Assembly (NCBI RefSeq): GCF_018263925.1
Contig: NZ_JAEVHF010000016.1
Location: 1-64,000 of the forward strand
Length of the DNA stretch: 64,000 bases
Origin: Kistimonas asteriae
Lineage (GTDB): Bacteria > Pseudomonadota > Gammaproteobacteria > Pseudomonadales > Endozoicomonadaceae
Reading direction: 5' to 3'
The translations under genes and the position numbers were made by a program. The notes under the pieces were generated by a model. The model had not been told where the DNA came from. It did no database searches and saw nothing but the letters and a program-made list of their open reading frames with translations. Shown here one piece after another: positions 55,750 through 64,000 of this stretch; position 1 is the first letter of the stretch; the number at the start of each line of letters is the position of its first letter.

Positions 55750-56435
55750 CAGGTATCCTCCCAGTGTTCAAAGGTATCGCGGCTGATCGCCTTGAAACGC
55801 ATCTGGTCGCCCGGTTGTAATAGGGTTGGAGTCGAGTTGTTAAGATTGATCAGTTTTAGTGGTGTTCTGCCAATGAGTTGCCAGCCTCCTGGTGTTTCCA
55901 TGGGATAAATCCCGGTCTGGCTGCCAGCAATGCCTACTGACCCAGCAGGAATTTTCAGGCGTGGTGATTTTTTTCTCGGGCAACTAATGTCGGGATCCAT
56001 GCCAGCAAGGAAGGGGAAGCCTGGAGAGAATCCGAGAAAATGCACCCGGTATTCACCCTGGCAATGACGGCGGATGACGTCTTCTGGCGTCAAGCCACAA
56101 TAATACGCGACCTCGGCTAGGTCAGGAGCAAACACGTTGTCATAGCAAACCGGAATCTCAATCACCCGGGCCGAATGCCGAGATTGGTCCGAAAGACGAA
56201 CGAGGCATCGTTCTAGTTCAGACCACAACGCTTCATAAGTGAGTTGGCAGGGATCGTAGTGCACGGTCAGGGTGGCAAAAGCCGGTACCAGTTCCTGCAC
56301 TGCAGGAATCTGGGCACGGGTGATCAGCTCGGCCGCCTGATGCACACGATCATTGACCGTATCACTGATTGCATCACCCAGTGTGATGAGTAATGCGCTG
56401 TCGCCTAATGGCGAACCGGTAAAAGGGATCGTCAT
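55749..56435 (-). CDS. pxpB: 5-oxoprolinase subunit B (KipI-like)
   Basis: A 228-aa KipI-type subunit. The N-terminus PLGDSALLITLGDAISDTVN, and the signature FLGFSPGFPFLAGMDP followed by PRLKIPAGSVGIAGSQTGIYP, are those of allophanate-hydrolase subunit 1/PxpB. First gene of pxpB-pxpC-pxpA. Fifty-seven bases upstream lies the second TetR gene on the same strand, so the pxp genes may belong to the longer transcript that begins with the agmatine deiminase gene set. Confidence 0.95.
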   Translation of the reverse strand: MTIPFTGSPLGDSALLITLGDAISDTVNDRVHQAAELITRAQIPAVQELVPAFATLTVHYDPCQLTYEALWSELERCLVRLSDQSRHSARVIEIPVCYDNVFAPDLAEVAYYCGLTPEDVIRRHCQGEYRVHFLGFSPGFPFLAGMDPDISCPRKKSPRLKIPAGSVGIAGSQTGIYPMETPGGWQLIGRTPLKLINLNNSTPTLLQPGDQMRFKAISRDTFEHWEDT

Positions 56436-56492
56436 AGCAATGACTCCGTCGCTGCAGCAGCGATGATCACCCGGTTATTATTCGCTGATAAA

Positions 56493-57173
56493 TTATCCGA
56501 CAGTATCACGCCGTGGCAAATGTGCTGGCAAATAAAGGCTCAGGTACGCTTTGGCTGCACGCCAGCCTTCCCGTGCCATAGTGTCGGTAATATTGCCATA
56601 TTCCTGGTGGGACATGGCATAGACTTTATCCGCCACCTGCAGGGCAATGGCAAAGATATTGTAACTTTCCGGCAGTGGTGGCAGCAGGTAGAACTGCGCA
56701 TAGATGGCCTGGATGCGCCGTCCCATTTCATCGTCGTGCTGGTGATCCGCCGCCAGAATATCGCTATGCAGATGCTGGCCGAGAATCAGGGCACGGGCCA
56801 TGGCGTTATTGCGATAATAGTCCTGCATCCGTTTTTCCAGGGTACGGCCAATATCGCTCCAGTGTCTTATGTCATCCGCCTGAATGGGTTCATCTATACA
56901 CTGGTCAAATGCTTCGAACACTTCCACCGAGAGCGCTTGCAGGAGTGCTTCCAGCTTGGGGAAAAAATGGTAAACCGACGACGGTGGTATGTCTGCAACA
57001 CGGGCAACGTCGTACAACGACAGGCTGGTAATCGACTCCGAGGTGACCAGCTCACGGCCGGCTGACAGAATCCTGCGACGCCGCTCCAGGCTCCGGGCCT
57101 GATGCTTGCGGCCAGAGCTACTGGCCGTTCCGCCTTTGTCCGTGTCATGAGTTTCAATCAACAGCGCATTCAC
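56493..57173 (-). CDS. TetR family regulator (paralogue 2)
   Basis: A 226-aa TetR-type regulator with helix-turn-helix SLYDVARVADIPPSSVYHFFPK (about residues 55-77). I start at the GTG at 57173: a perfect AAGGAGG lies 6 bases upstream, and this start overlaps the end of the upstream permease gene by 20 bases, indicating translational coupling. A frame extending to 57224 has no ribosome site. Its coupling to an APC permease next to agmatine deiminase makes agmatine or putrescine a likely ligand (inference), and the AATATCG repeats in 61327-61541 are candidate operators. Confidence 0.88.
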   Translation of the reverse strand: MNALLIETHDTDKGGTASSSGRKHQARSLERRRRILSAGRELVTSESITSLSLYDVARVADIPPSSVYHFFPKLEALLQALSVEVFEAFDQCIDEPIQADDIRHWSDIGRTLEKRMQDYYRNNAMARALILGQHLHSDILAADHQHDDEMGRRIQAIYAQFYLLPPLPESYNIFAIALQVADKVYAMSHQEYGNITDTMAREGWRAAKAYLSLYLPAHLPRRDTVG

Positions 57174-58545
57174 CCAAAACCTCCTTACCGGGTGAAGCCT
57201 TGTTTTGACACACCCATTCACCAATACCCATCACAATAACCAGCCCAAGGAGTGTCGACAGGGTATGGGGACTGTCGAAACGACCTGGGGGCAACACGAA
57301 AAACACGGCAGCCTGTGCAGTAAATAACAGGGGCAGCACGGTGACCAGGCGAATCAGCCAGGGATTATCAGGCAATTGCCAGCCATCGGGATTGTGGCCG
57401 TCCTGTTTTTTAAGCACCCGGTACGCCGGGAACAATAGCAGATAAGGCAGCAGTAAGATCAGGCTGGCAAACGAGAATAGTCCCCAGTAAAGCTGTTCGG
57501 CCGAACCGGCCATGAAACCGTACAGGATAATCGCTGCTGATGATACGACACCTGTCAACAGACTGGCGCCCAGCGGTGTGCCATGGCGGGGATGCTCAAT
57601 GCCAAACACGGCAGGCAGTGCCCCGTCATGGGCAGCTTCAGCCGCGGCGCGGTTAGAACCCAGGCTCCAGGTGACAATATTGGAGACGAAACTGAACAGT
57701 GCGAGCAGGCCAAGCAGGATGATCAGCCCGTCACTGCCGGGCAACGGTGCAAGCAACCGTTCCAGCGTGGCCAGCAGACCGGAGATCAGGCCGATCTCAT
57801 CCACAGGAAGAGCAACCAGCATACCGAAAACGGCAAACAGGTATAAAACCGTAATAAGGACACCGGCGGCCAGCATGGACACGGGCAGATCCCGACGGGG
57901 GTCGTCCATTTCGTCGCCAGCACAGCAGACCAGGTCAAAGCCTATCATGGAGAAAATAATCACAGGAAAGAACTGTAGTCCTTCATCCCATTGGGGCACC
58001 AGGGCGGAGAGGGTAATCGCGTTGGCAATGCCGTCGCGCAGAGCAGTGACAACACCGCCAATGCCGAGTAACAGCACAATCAGAATTTTGCAGCAGGCGC
58101 CGATATTGGGCACCCATTTGCCGGTATCCATCGACAGGCAGCAGATTGCCACAGCGACCCAGGTCGCAACCAGTGCAAAAATGATCTGCACGCTGAGTGG
58201 CATGTTGGGCCAGAACAGTTGGGCAAAAACACCGGTCATCATGATAAAGACAGCGGGCATCCACAGGGCAACGTTGATCCAGTACAGCCAGCTGGTGCGG
58301 GCCGCCCAGCGGTGACCAAAGGCCTGTTTCACCCAATGGACAATGCCGCCCCGGGAGGGGCGACAGGTGCCCAGTTCCACGCTGATCAGGGCATAGGGAA
58401 TAGCAAAACAGAGAAAGGAGAGCAGCCACCAGGTCAGTGACTGTATGCCGATGGCCGCAGCCGCTGCCAAGCCGTCGATAGTGAGGATGGCGCTGATGGT
58501 AAACAGCGTGATATCACGACGGGTCAGGCGGCGGGCTGCAGACAT
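57154..58545 (-). CDS. APC family amino-acid/polyamine permease
   Basis: A 463-aa transporter with about 12 helices: helix 1 DGLAAAAAIGIQSLTWWLL, the region ELGTCRPSRGGIVHWVKQAFG corresponding to the substrate loop, and a C-terminal hydrophobic pair. In the two other APC permeases of the window the loop reads PGEGG; here it is PSRGG, so the acidic residue of GEGG is replaced by Arg, which may change specificity. It follows the second agmatine deiminase and is coupled to the TetR gene. GGGAG precedes the ATG. Confidence 0.87.
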   Translation of the reverse strand: MSAARRLTRRDITLFTISAILTIDGLAAAAAIGIQSLTWWLLSFLCFAIPYALISVELGTCRPSRGGIVHWVKQAFGHRWAARTSWLYWINVALWMPAVFIMMTGVFAQLFWPNMPLSVQIIFALVATWVAVAICCLSMDTGKWVPNIGACCKILIVLLLGIGGVVTALRDGIANAITLSALVPQWDEGLQFFPVIIFSMIGFDLVCCAGDEMDDPRRDLPVSMLAAGVLITVLYLFAVFGMLVALPVDEIGLISGLLATLERLLAPLPGSDGLIILLGLLALFSFVSNIVTWSLGSNRAAAEAAHDGALPAVFGIEHPRHGTPLGASLLTGVVSSAAIILYGFMAGSAEQLYWGLFSFASLILLLPYLLLFPAYRVLKKQDGHNPDGWQLPDNPWLIRLVTVLPLLFTAQAAVFFVLPPGRFDSPHTLSTLLGLVIVMGIGEWVCQNKASPGKEVLGECAVD

Positions 58546-58621
58546 GGCGGTCTCCCAGTTGACGACAAAGGTCCATAACGTTGAGCTGGCGGAACCGGGC
58601 AGTCCGGTTCCGTATCCGGGT

Positions 58622-59713
58622 TTACACGGCAGGGACCTGCTGGGTGATACAGTGCACGTTGCCGCCGCCTAGCAGGATTTCACGGGCATCTACACCGACA
58701 ATGTCATAACCCGAGAACAGATCCGCAAGCAGGGCGCGGGCATCGTCGTCACGGGCCGGATCCAGCAGGGGCAGGATGATCCGCTGGTTGGTGATCAGAA
58801 AGTTGGCATAGGATCCGGCCAGGCGTTCACCGGCGCTGCGCTCCATACCTTCGCAGGCATCAATACCGCCGGCTTCGTCTTCACGGATGAACAGCGGGCC
58901 GGGGACGTGCATCTTGTGGATAACCAGCGTGCGACCGCGGGCGTCGGTAGTGCTGCTCAGGGCTTCATACGCGTTCTGGGAGATTTCATACTGTGGATCA
59001 TTTTCATCGTCGCACCAGGACAGAATCACTTCGCCGGGACGAACGACGTGGATCAGGTTATCCACATGGCCGTTGGTTTCATCGTTGTACAGCCCCTGCG
59101 GAATCCAGATGACTTTCTCAATGCTCAGGTAATCTTTCAGTACCTGTTCAATGTCTTCTTTGCTCAGGTCAGGGTTGCGACTCGGGTGCAGCAGGCACTC
59201 TTCAGTGGTGTAAAGGGTACCGTCACCATCCACATGGATGGAACCGCCTTCCAGGATGATGGGCGCCCGGTAGTGGCTGTCGCCTTCCATTTCACAGATT
59301 TTGTGGGCTACCTGGTCATCACGGTCCCAGGGGAAGTAGAGGCCATCGACCAGCCCACCCCAGGCATTGAATTCCCAGTCGACACCACGGCGCTCACCCT
59401 TGTCGTTGACCACATAGCTGGGGCCGATATCCCGCATCCAGGAATCGTTGGTGGTGATTTCCACCACACGGATGTGGTCAGGCAGCAGGTTGCGGGCATT
59501 GTCGTACTGTCCGGCGGACACAGCCATGGTGAGCGGGGTCACTTCGGCGATGGCCTTGGCAACGTTGACGAACGCCAGCTGCGCAGGTTTGCCGCCATAG
59601 CGCCAGTTGTCGGTCCGTTCCGGCCAGGCCATCCACATGCCAGCATGGGGTTCGTGTTCGCCGGGCATCCGGAAGCCGTCTTCGCGTGGTGTGGTTTTGT
59701 AAGTCGTGGTCAT
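58622..59713 (-). CDS. aguA: Agmatine deiminase (copy 2)
   Basis: A 363-aa agmatine iminohydrolase, equal in length and motif order to the copy at 25551-26645: [65 protein letters not shown] and catalytic Cys355 in [13 protein letters not shown]. One difference is that ETNGHVDN lacks the extra two residues of the other copy (DIDTNGHVDN). It lies between two APC permease genes on the same strand, with AAGGAA before the ATG. Confidence 0.96.
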   Translation of the reverse strand: MTTTYKTTPREDGFRMPGEHEPHAGMWMAWPERTDNWRYGGKPAQLAFVNVAKAIAEVTPLTMAVSAGQYDNARNLLPDHIRVVEITTNDSWMRDIGPSYVVNDKGERRGVDWEFNAWGGLVDGLYFPWDRDDQVAHKICEMEGDSHYRAPIILEGGSIHVDGDGTLYTTEECLLHPSRNPDLSKEDIEQVLKDYLSIEKVIWIPQGLYNDETNGHVDNLIHVVRPGEVILSWCDDENDPQYEISQNAYEALSSTTDARGRTLVIHKMHVPGPLFIREDEAGGIDACEGMERSAGERLAGSYANFLITNQRIILPLLDPARDDDARALLADLFSGYDIVGVDAREILLGGGNVHCITQQVPAV

Positions 59714-59768
59714 GGCGATGTTCCTTAATACGTGACTATTTTTCGTTTTCGGTCATACGACCCCGGAC

Positions 59769-61160
59769 TTATGCCGGGGCGTGAATCATGCGTTTGACGG
59801 CGCCCGCCAGAATCCATTCACCGATGGCGATAGTGGCGATGATACCGATAGCCACCGGTGCACTGTAGGCCCAGTCGATGTTGCCGTTGGCAATGTCAGG
59901 GAAGATGAACAGGACGACGGCCTGGACAATGAACAGGAAGCAGATGACGCTCAGGGCAATCTGGGTCTTCATGCCACCGGGTACCTTGTAGGGGCGTTCG
60001 GCATCCGGGTCGGCCATACGCAGCTTTAGGTAAGCCGGGAACATGAACAGGTAAGGCAGCAGGAAGACGCAGGAAGAGAAGGCAAAGACAGACCAGAACA
60101 GCTCGTCGCTTTCACCGGAGCTCAGGCCGTAGAGGATGATGACCACGGTGGAGACAATGCCGGTAATGGTGTTGGCGCCGATCGGGGTGCGGTGCTTTGG
60201 ATCTTCCTTGCCTACGATGGCGGGCAGTTCGCCGGCCTGTGCGGCTTCCATGGCGGCGCGGCTGGCGCCCATGGTCCAGGTCACCATGTTTGCAATAAAG
60301 GTCAGCAGGGCGAGGATACCGATGCCGTAAACCATGAACTGGCCGAAGGCGCCGTCACCGAACAGGGTGCGCAGAGTGGAGATGATGCCGGCAACCAGGC
60401 CGATTTCTTCCACCGGCAGAGCCATCAGGATGCCGATGGTGCCGAAGACATACAGGCCTGTGACAATTGCGGCAGAGATCAGGATGGACTTGGGAATATC
60501 CCGGCGGGGATCGCGGATTTCGCTGCCCATGCAGGCGATCAGCTCAAAGCCCATCAGGTTGAAGATGATGACCGGCAGGAAGCCCAGGCCGGAGTCGATG
60601 GAGGGGGTCATGCTGCTGAGGGTGAATTCGTTTGCAACGCCGTGCTGGCTGGCATACCAGAAACCACCGACACCTAATACAACAATGACCGCGACCTTGA
60701 ACAGTGCGCCGAGGTTGGTGACCCAGACACCGGCATCCACCGAGATATTGCAGATCCAGATGGTTAGCCAGGTCAGGGCGATACAAATGATGATCTGTAT
60801 CGACAGGCTCATGGTCGGGAAGAACATCTCGGCGAACATGCCGGCAAACATGATGTAAACCGCCGGCATCCACAGCCCGACGTTAATCCAGTAAAACCAA
60901 GTAGTGCGTACCGCCCACTTGTAACCAAATGCCCGCTTGACCCAGTCATAAATGCCTCCTTCACCGGGATAGGTGGTTCCCAGTTCGGAGGAAATCAGGC
61001 CATAAGGAATGACAAACAGCACCAGGGTGATCAACCACCAGGTAATAGAGGAAGGGCCAATCGACGCTGAGGCGGTGAGGCCGTCAACGACCAGCACCGC
61101 ACAGACACTGAACAGGGTAAGGCTGGAAAGCCCCATTTTTCCCGTGGACTCCGTACTCAT
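59769..61160 (-). CDS. APC family amino-acid/polyamine permease, probable agmatine-putrescine antiporter
   Basis: A 463-aa transporter, closely similar to the permease at 26719-28113. Helix 1 region DGLTASASIGPSSITWWL, then ELGTTYPGEGGIYDWVKRAFG with the GEGG motif intact. An open frame extends to 61409, but its first 83 codons are not membrane-protein-like and run through the regulatory region, so I start at ATG 61160 with GGAG 7 bases upstream. It is the first gene of the permease-aguA-permease-tetR run and divergent from the putrescine carbamoyltransferase gene. Confidence 0.9.
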   Translation of the reverse strand: MSTESTGKMGLSSLTLFSVCAVLVVDGLTASASIGPSSITWWLITLVLFVIPYGLISSELGTTYPGEGGIYDWVKRAFGYKWAVRTTWFYWINVGLWMPAVYIMFAGMFAEMFFPTMSLSIQIIICIALTWLTIWICNISVDAGVWVTNLGALFKVAVIVVLGVGGFWYASQHGVANEFTLSSMTPSIDSGLGFLPVIIFNLMGFELIACMGSEIRDPRRDIPKSILISAAIVTGLYVFGTIGILMALPVEEIGLVAGIISTLRTLFGDGAFGQFMVYGIGILALLTFIANMVTWTMGASRAAMEAAQAGELPAIVGKEDPKHRTPIGANTITGIVSTVVIILYGLSSGESDELFWSVFAFSSCVFLLPYLFMFPAYLKLRMADPDAERPYKVPGGMKTQIALSVICFLFIVQAVVLFIFPDIANGNIDWAYSAPVAIGIIATIAIGEWILAGAVKRMIHAPA

Positions 61161-61673
61161 CATGCAACTCCAGTCAGGTGAACAGTCTTCAGTAAGCTGC
61201 TGGCGCGGGCCTGGTCTACCCTGAATCCCTTTCTGGTGGCCGGCGCCGGACAAACTGTTATCAGAGGAAGAAGTCCGTCTGTTCGGGCCGCCGCCTCTTT
61301 GTTGATGGCGTTCATGATAAATGTCCATAAATATCGAATCTTGATGCAGGTCATACTTCGATATTATTCCAATAAATATCGGTTTAATTTCTATTCGTGT
61401 AATTGGCATGGATATTTATTGATCGTTATTTTGCTTTTTATATGTGTTTCGGTGGGTTTTTACGGTTTTTGTTTTTGTAAGTATGGGGTTTTATCAGATT
61501 TGTTGAAATAAATATCGACTTTTGATCTCGGTCAATATCGACTTTTATCGAAAGCTTATGATGCAAACCAACAGAACAAACAACGACCGGCAGCGGCGGC
61601 CTTCGGTGCCAGCGCGGGTCATTGATGAGTGAACAATCCCGGCTTTAAAGACCATAGAAGTAGGAGCATCACC
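61161..61673. other. Divergent control region of the second agmatine/putrescine locus
   Basis: About 510 bases between the divergent permease and carbamoyltransferase genes. The centre (about 61320-61560) is AT-rich and holds the AATATCG repeats listed separately. I see no supported gene in it; frames crossing it in both directions lack ribosome sites and protein-like content. Confidence 0.65.
61327..61541. promoter_or_regulatory. Cluster of five AATATCG operator-like sites
   Basis: The motif occurs as ATAAATATCGA (61327-61337), reversed as CGATATTA (61359-61366), AATAAATATCGG (61371-61382), AATAAATATCGA (61507-61518) and TCAATATCGA (61532-61541). The second and third form a near-perfect inverted repeat (61359-61381). 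The last two are also followed by CTTTT, giving a direct repeat AATATCGACTTTT. Such an arrangement between divergent genes suits a dimeric repressor such as one of the two TetR proteins. Confidence 0.6.
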
Positions 61674-62720
61674 ATGAAACTGCCATCTTCCAGCGCCACT
61701 GAACTGCACAAGCCTGAACTTAAGCACTTCCTCAAGACCCAGGACTTCACCCGCCAGGAATTGACCGACATCCTGGAACTGATGGGCATGCTGAAAGAAG
61801 CCCGCAAGGCCAACGCGGTTCCCCAGCTGTTTGCCGGCAAGTCTGTTGCCATGATCTTCGAACAGCCTTCCACCCGTACCCGTGTGTCCTTTGAGACTGC
61901 TGCGACGATTCTGGGTGGTCACGGTCTGTTCCTGTCTCCGAAAGATATCCACCTGGGCGCCAAGGAATGCCTGGCGGATACCGGCCGCGTCCTGTCCCGG
62001 ATGTGCGACGTGATCATGGCCCGTGTTGACGATCACAAGACCGTTGCCGGTCTGGCGGAATACTCTACCGTTCCGGTCATCAACGGCCTCTGCGACTGGC
62101 TGCACCCAACCCAGATCATGGCGGACCTGTTCACCATGATGGAACACCTGCCGGAAGGCCGTAAGCTGGAAGACCTGACCGTGGCTTTTGTGGGTGATGC
62201 CACCAACGTCTGCTCTTCCCTGATGTTTGCCTGCACCAAGTTCGGCATGCACTTCAAACACATCGGACCCAAGAAGTACCAGGCACCCCAGATGTGGCAG
62301 GACATCGCTAACGAAAACATCAAGACGTCCGGCGGCCGCCTGACTGTGACTGACAATATTGATGAAGTGGAAGGCTGCGACATCCTGATCGCGGACAGCT
62401 TCTACTGGTTCGGTCAGGAAGCGGAGAAGGAAGAGCGTCTGGCAGCCTTCATGCCGAAGTTTGTGATTACCGAAGAAATGATGAAGAAAGCCGGCGAAGA
62501 CTGCCTGTTCATGCACTGTCTGCCTGCCAACGATCAGCGCGAGTGCACCCGTGAAGTCATGGACGGCGCAAGCTCCCTGATCTTCGACGAAGCCGAAAAC
62601 CGCCTAACTGCGCAGATGGCCCTGCTGGTTTACCTGACGCACAAGAGCATCAAGAAGCCCAGCGAAGAAACCCTGGCTTACCACGCAGACAAGATCGGCA
62701 CCCTGCTGAGCCGCATCTAA
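61674..62720 (+). CDS. Putrescine (or ornithine) carbamoyltransferase
   Basis: A 348-aa carbamoyltransferase. The carbamoyl-phosphate loop STRTR (FEQPSTRTRVSFE), HPTQ (LHPTQIMADL), GDATNVCSS and the second-substrate loop HCLP (FMHCLPANDQREC) are all intact. The stretches SDxxxHHxxV-like (VDDHKTVAGLAEYSTVPVIN) and the ending LTHKSIKKPSEETL support the PTC/OTC group; placement with agmatine deiminase favours putrescine. It would phosphorolyse N-carbamoylputrescine to putrescine and carbamoyl phosphate. I start at ATG 61674 (GGAG 7 bases upstream), not the in-frame GTG at 61629. Codon use is GC-rich and highly biased, as in strongly expressed genes. Confidence 0.9.
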   Translation: MKLPSSSATELHKPELKHFLKTQDFTRQELTDILELMGMLKEARKANAVPQLFAGKSVAMIFEQPSTRTRVSFETAATILGGHGLFLSPKDIHLGAKECLADTGRVLSRMCDVIMARVDDHKTVAGLAEYSTVPVINGLCDWLHPTQIMADLFTMMEHLPEGRKLEDLTVAFVGDATNVCSSLMFACTKFGMHFKHIGPKKYQAPQMWQDIANENIKTSGGRLTVTDNIDEVEGCDILIADSFYWFGQEAEKEERLAAFMPKFVITEEMMKKAGEDCLFMHCLPANDQRECTREVMDGASSLIFDEAENRLTAQMALLVYLTHKSIKKPSEETLAYHADKIGTLLSRI

Positions 62721-62771
62721 CCGGAAATGTTGGTCAGGCTACCTTTCTCCGGTCTGACCGGACATTGAAAC

Positions 62772-62798
62772 CGGGCTCCTTTTGGAGCCCGTTTTTTT
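62772..62798 (+). terminator. Rho-independent terminator of the carbamoyltransferase gene
   Basis: A perfect 8-bp GC-rich stem CGGGCTCC (62772-62779) / GGAGCCCG (62784-62791) with TTTT loop, followed by seven T (62792-62798). Confidence 0.95.
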
Positions 62799-62957
62799 CT
62801 GGTTATTAAAATGAAATTTTGAAAAAAAAATGGTCACAGGACAGGAGAGTACGTTGTATTGATGGCTTATATGATGTGTCAGATTTTAACTGGGATGTCC
62901 AATTGATTTTGATACTATTGTTTTTCCCGGTTACAAAAATCAGCTCATTATAAATCA

Positions 62958-64000
62958 CTAAAAATGGCCAAATCTGAAGGGTTCGCTGTAGTCACGCTTT
63001 TGGGCAAATACCAGATGAACCGTTTTTTTCTTTCCTCCACGCATGACATCAATGGCTAACTGAGTGTGTCGCCATGCTAGCCAGCGATTCAGTGATGCTA
63101 TAGATTTTTTGGATAAAATATGTGCGAATTGCTGTATAGATGTAATGTTTTCACCGCTTATATTGAGGATAATATCATGGGTCATTAATGTTTGGTCAGA
63201 GGCAGGAAAAATTCCATTTTCAACATATAAACGGTTGCCTTCTTTTGAAGTGGCAACGTTAAAACCTAACAAATGATGTACGACACAGCCATATTGAATC
63301 AGACTGTGTGCTGAGAATATAACGGTTTGTGCGGGTGTAAATAAGACACTGGAGCATAGGGGGAGAGTACACGCGCGGCGTCGCTCAGCAGCCCCTGTGC
63401 ATGGTATTCTACAACCACCTAGACCTATAGACATACCTTCAAAGCCTTGGTTGGACAGAATCATCCCACCAGAGCACGGCATATCCGGTGCATACCAAAG
63501 TGGCCAGATAACGCCGTACCTAGAACATTTAGTTGATACTGTAAAGTATCTTTCTATAAATGATGGACAATCTGATTGTTTATCGAAGAATGGTACTGTA
63601 AATCGTGAAAGTAGAGACAGTGTTTTATTATTTGCTTTTAACTGGCTTTTGGAGAAATTTAAATTGATATTTTCAGGGAGTACAGCTTCTAAAATGGCTG
63701 TATCTGAATAATCATCGGATGCCAAACGTTTATAGAAACGACGATGTGCATCCACAGTGTTGCAATACCATATAATGCTTTTATTTGCAGCGTGAGCACA
63801 GGTGACTATATGTCCACTATTATCAAAAATAAAACCATTGGCAAAATCCTCAAAGTCCTCGTCGGGATCCGTCATTGCTTCCAGACCTGCAGAAATAATG
63901 TATGGTTCTGTTTGCAATAATGTATTGTCATCTAACTCGGCCGTGGTATCGATGTCGTCACTGGTGTTTGTTTTTGAAAGCAAGGTGCCACTTAGTAAAA
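62958..64000 (-). CDS. HtrA/trypsin-like protein, 5' end probably beyond window
   Basis: A trypsin-fold protein of at least 341 residues. The catalytic triad is visible, counted from TTG 63983: His64 in GHIVTCAHAANKS, Asp94 in DYSDTAILEA, Ser171 in DMPCSGGMILSNQG (equivalent to GNSGGP). A C-terminal PDZ-like segment follows (about 255-330: HDIILNISGENITSIQQFAHIL). The serine region reads CSGG rather than the usual NSGG. No ATG is visible: the frame stays open to base 64000, so the true start and any signal peptide may lie outside. Composition is AT-rich compared with the carbamoyltransferase beside it; no operon partner is visible. Confidence 0.7.
   Translation of the reverse strand, partial: LLSGTLLSKTNTSDDIDTTAELDDNTLLQTEPYIISAGLEAMTDPDEDFEDFANGFIFDNSGHIVTCAHAANKSIIWYCNTVDAHRRFYKRLASDDYSDTAILEAVLPENINLNFSKSQLKANNKTLSLLSRFTVPFFDKQSDCPSFIERYFTVSTKCSRYGVIWPLWYAPDMPCSGGMILSNQGFEGMSIGLGGCRIPCTGAAERRRACTLPLCSSVLFTPAQTVIFSAHSLIQYGCVVHHLLGFNVATSKEGNRLYVENGIFPASDQTLMTHDIILNISGENITSIQQFAHILSKKSIASLNRWLAWRHTQLAIDVMRGGKKKTVHLVFAQKRDYSEPFRFGHF

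Noticed and set aside
57512..58315. A 267-codon plus-strand open frame within an APC permease gene
   Set aside because: Antisense; Pro/Ser/Arg-rich translation typical of a complement of a hydrophobic protein.
61163..61409. An 83-residue N-terminal extension of the APC permease
   Set aside because: Not membrane-like, no ribosome site, and it runs through the AATATCG repeat region; the ATG at 61160 has GGAG upstream and gives the normal family N-terminus.
61545..62516. A 323-codon open frame on the minus strand across the carbamoyltransferase gene
   Set aside because: It lies antisense to a well-conserved gene with strong codon bias, has no ribosome site and its translation is His/Gln-rich without domain features; a by-product of GC-biased codon use.

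Overview
The window reads as a chromosomal segment of a gammaproteobacterium, probably one that lives in or on animals. The core genes (comM/yifB, ppk1, hemB, emrAB, sdsA-type alkylsulfatase, pxpBCA) are of gammaproteobacterial type. They are interleaved with AT-richer reading frames coding for very large, eukaryote-like or toxin-like proteins, a mix seen in marine animal symbionts such as Endozoicomonas-like bacteria. That placement is inference; no rRNA or other phylogenetic marker is present.

Layout. 1-50: start of an IS1595-type transposase cut by the left edge. 165-5537 (minus): a likely operon DUF3419 (BtaA-like) > GNAT > haem-oxygenase-like diiron oxidase > EmrA > EmrB, which looks like a small-molecule synthesis and export unit. 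5777-7309: comM. 7542-10856: a 1104-aa membrane/coiled-coil protein of unknown function, followed at once by an IS5-type MITE with CTAG target duplications. 11079-14336 (minus): ppk1 and hemB. 14477-15922: unknown 481-aa protein. 16219-24269: TVP38-type membrane protein, secreted subtilase, lipoprotein alkylsulfatase with divergent AraC regulator, an exported cysteine-dioxygenase-like cupin and a YdjM-type membrane protein.

Polyamine theme. 24455-28113 (plus) holds a divergent carbamoyltransferase, agmatine deiminase and an APC permease. 35252-40026 holds an acetylpolyamine amidohydrolase-like enzyme, a PotF-like binding protein and a tightly overlapping speD-speE-ornithine decarboxylase operon (minus). 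56493-62720 holds a second agmatine deiminase with two APC permeases, a TetR regulator and a divergent putrescine carbamoyltransferase. Together they could deacetylate, import, make and catabolise polyamines. No carbamate kinase is visible, so the ATP-yielding last step of the agmatine deiminase pathway must be elsewhere or absent. A pxpB-pxpC-pxpA (5-oxoprolinase) operon with its own TetR lies downstream of the second agmatine set on the same strand.

Host-interaction theme. 30023-32065 is a secreted leukocidin-fold cytolysin with a ricin-type trefoil. 32758-34374 (divergent) is an F-box-like plus beta-propeller protein ending in a CaaX box (CAIL), the most interesting single gene here. 43854-50930 is a 2358-aa protein with low-complexity arms, duplicated modules and a possible papain-like C-terminal domain, next to a prepilin-like gene (42825-43616) and an unknown 591-aa protein (51477-53252). 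The right edge holds an HtrA/trypsin-like protein whose 5' end may lie outside the window. No tRNA, rRNA or CRISPR array was seen.
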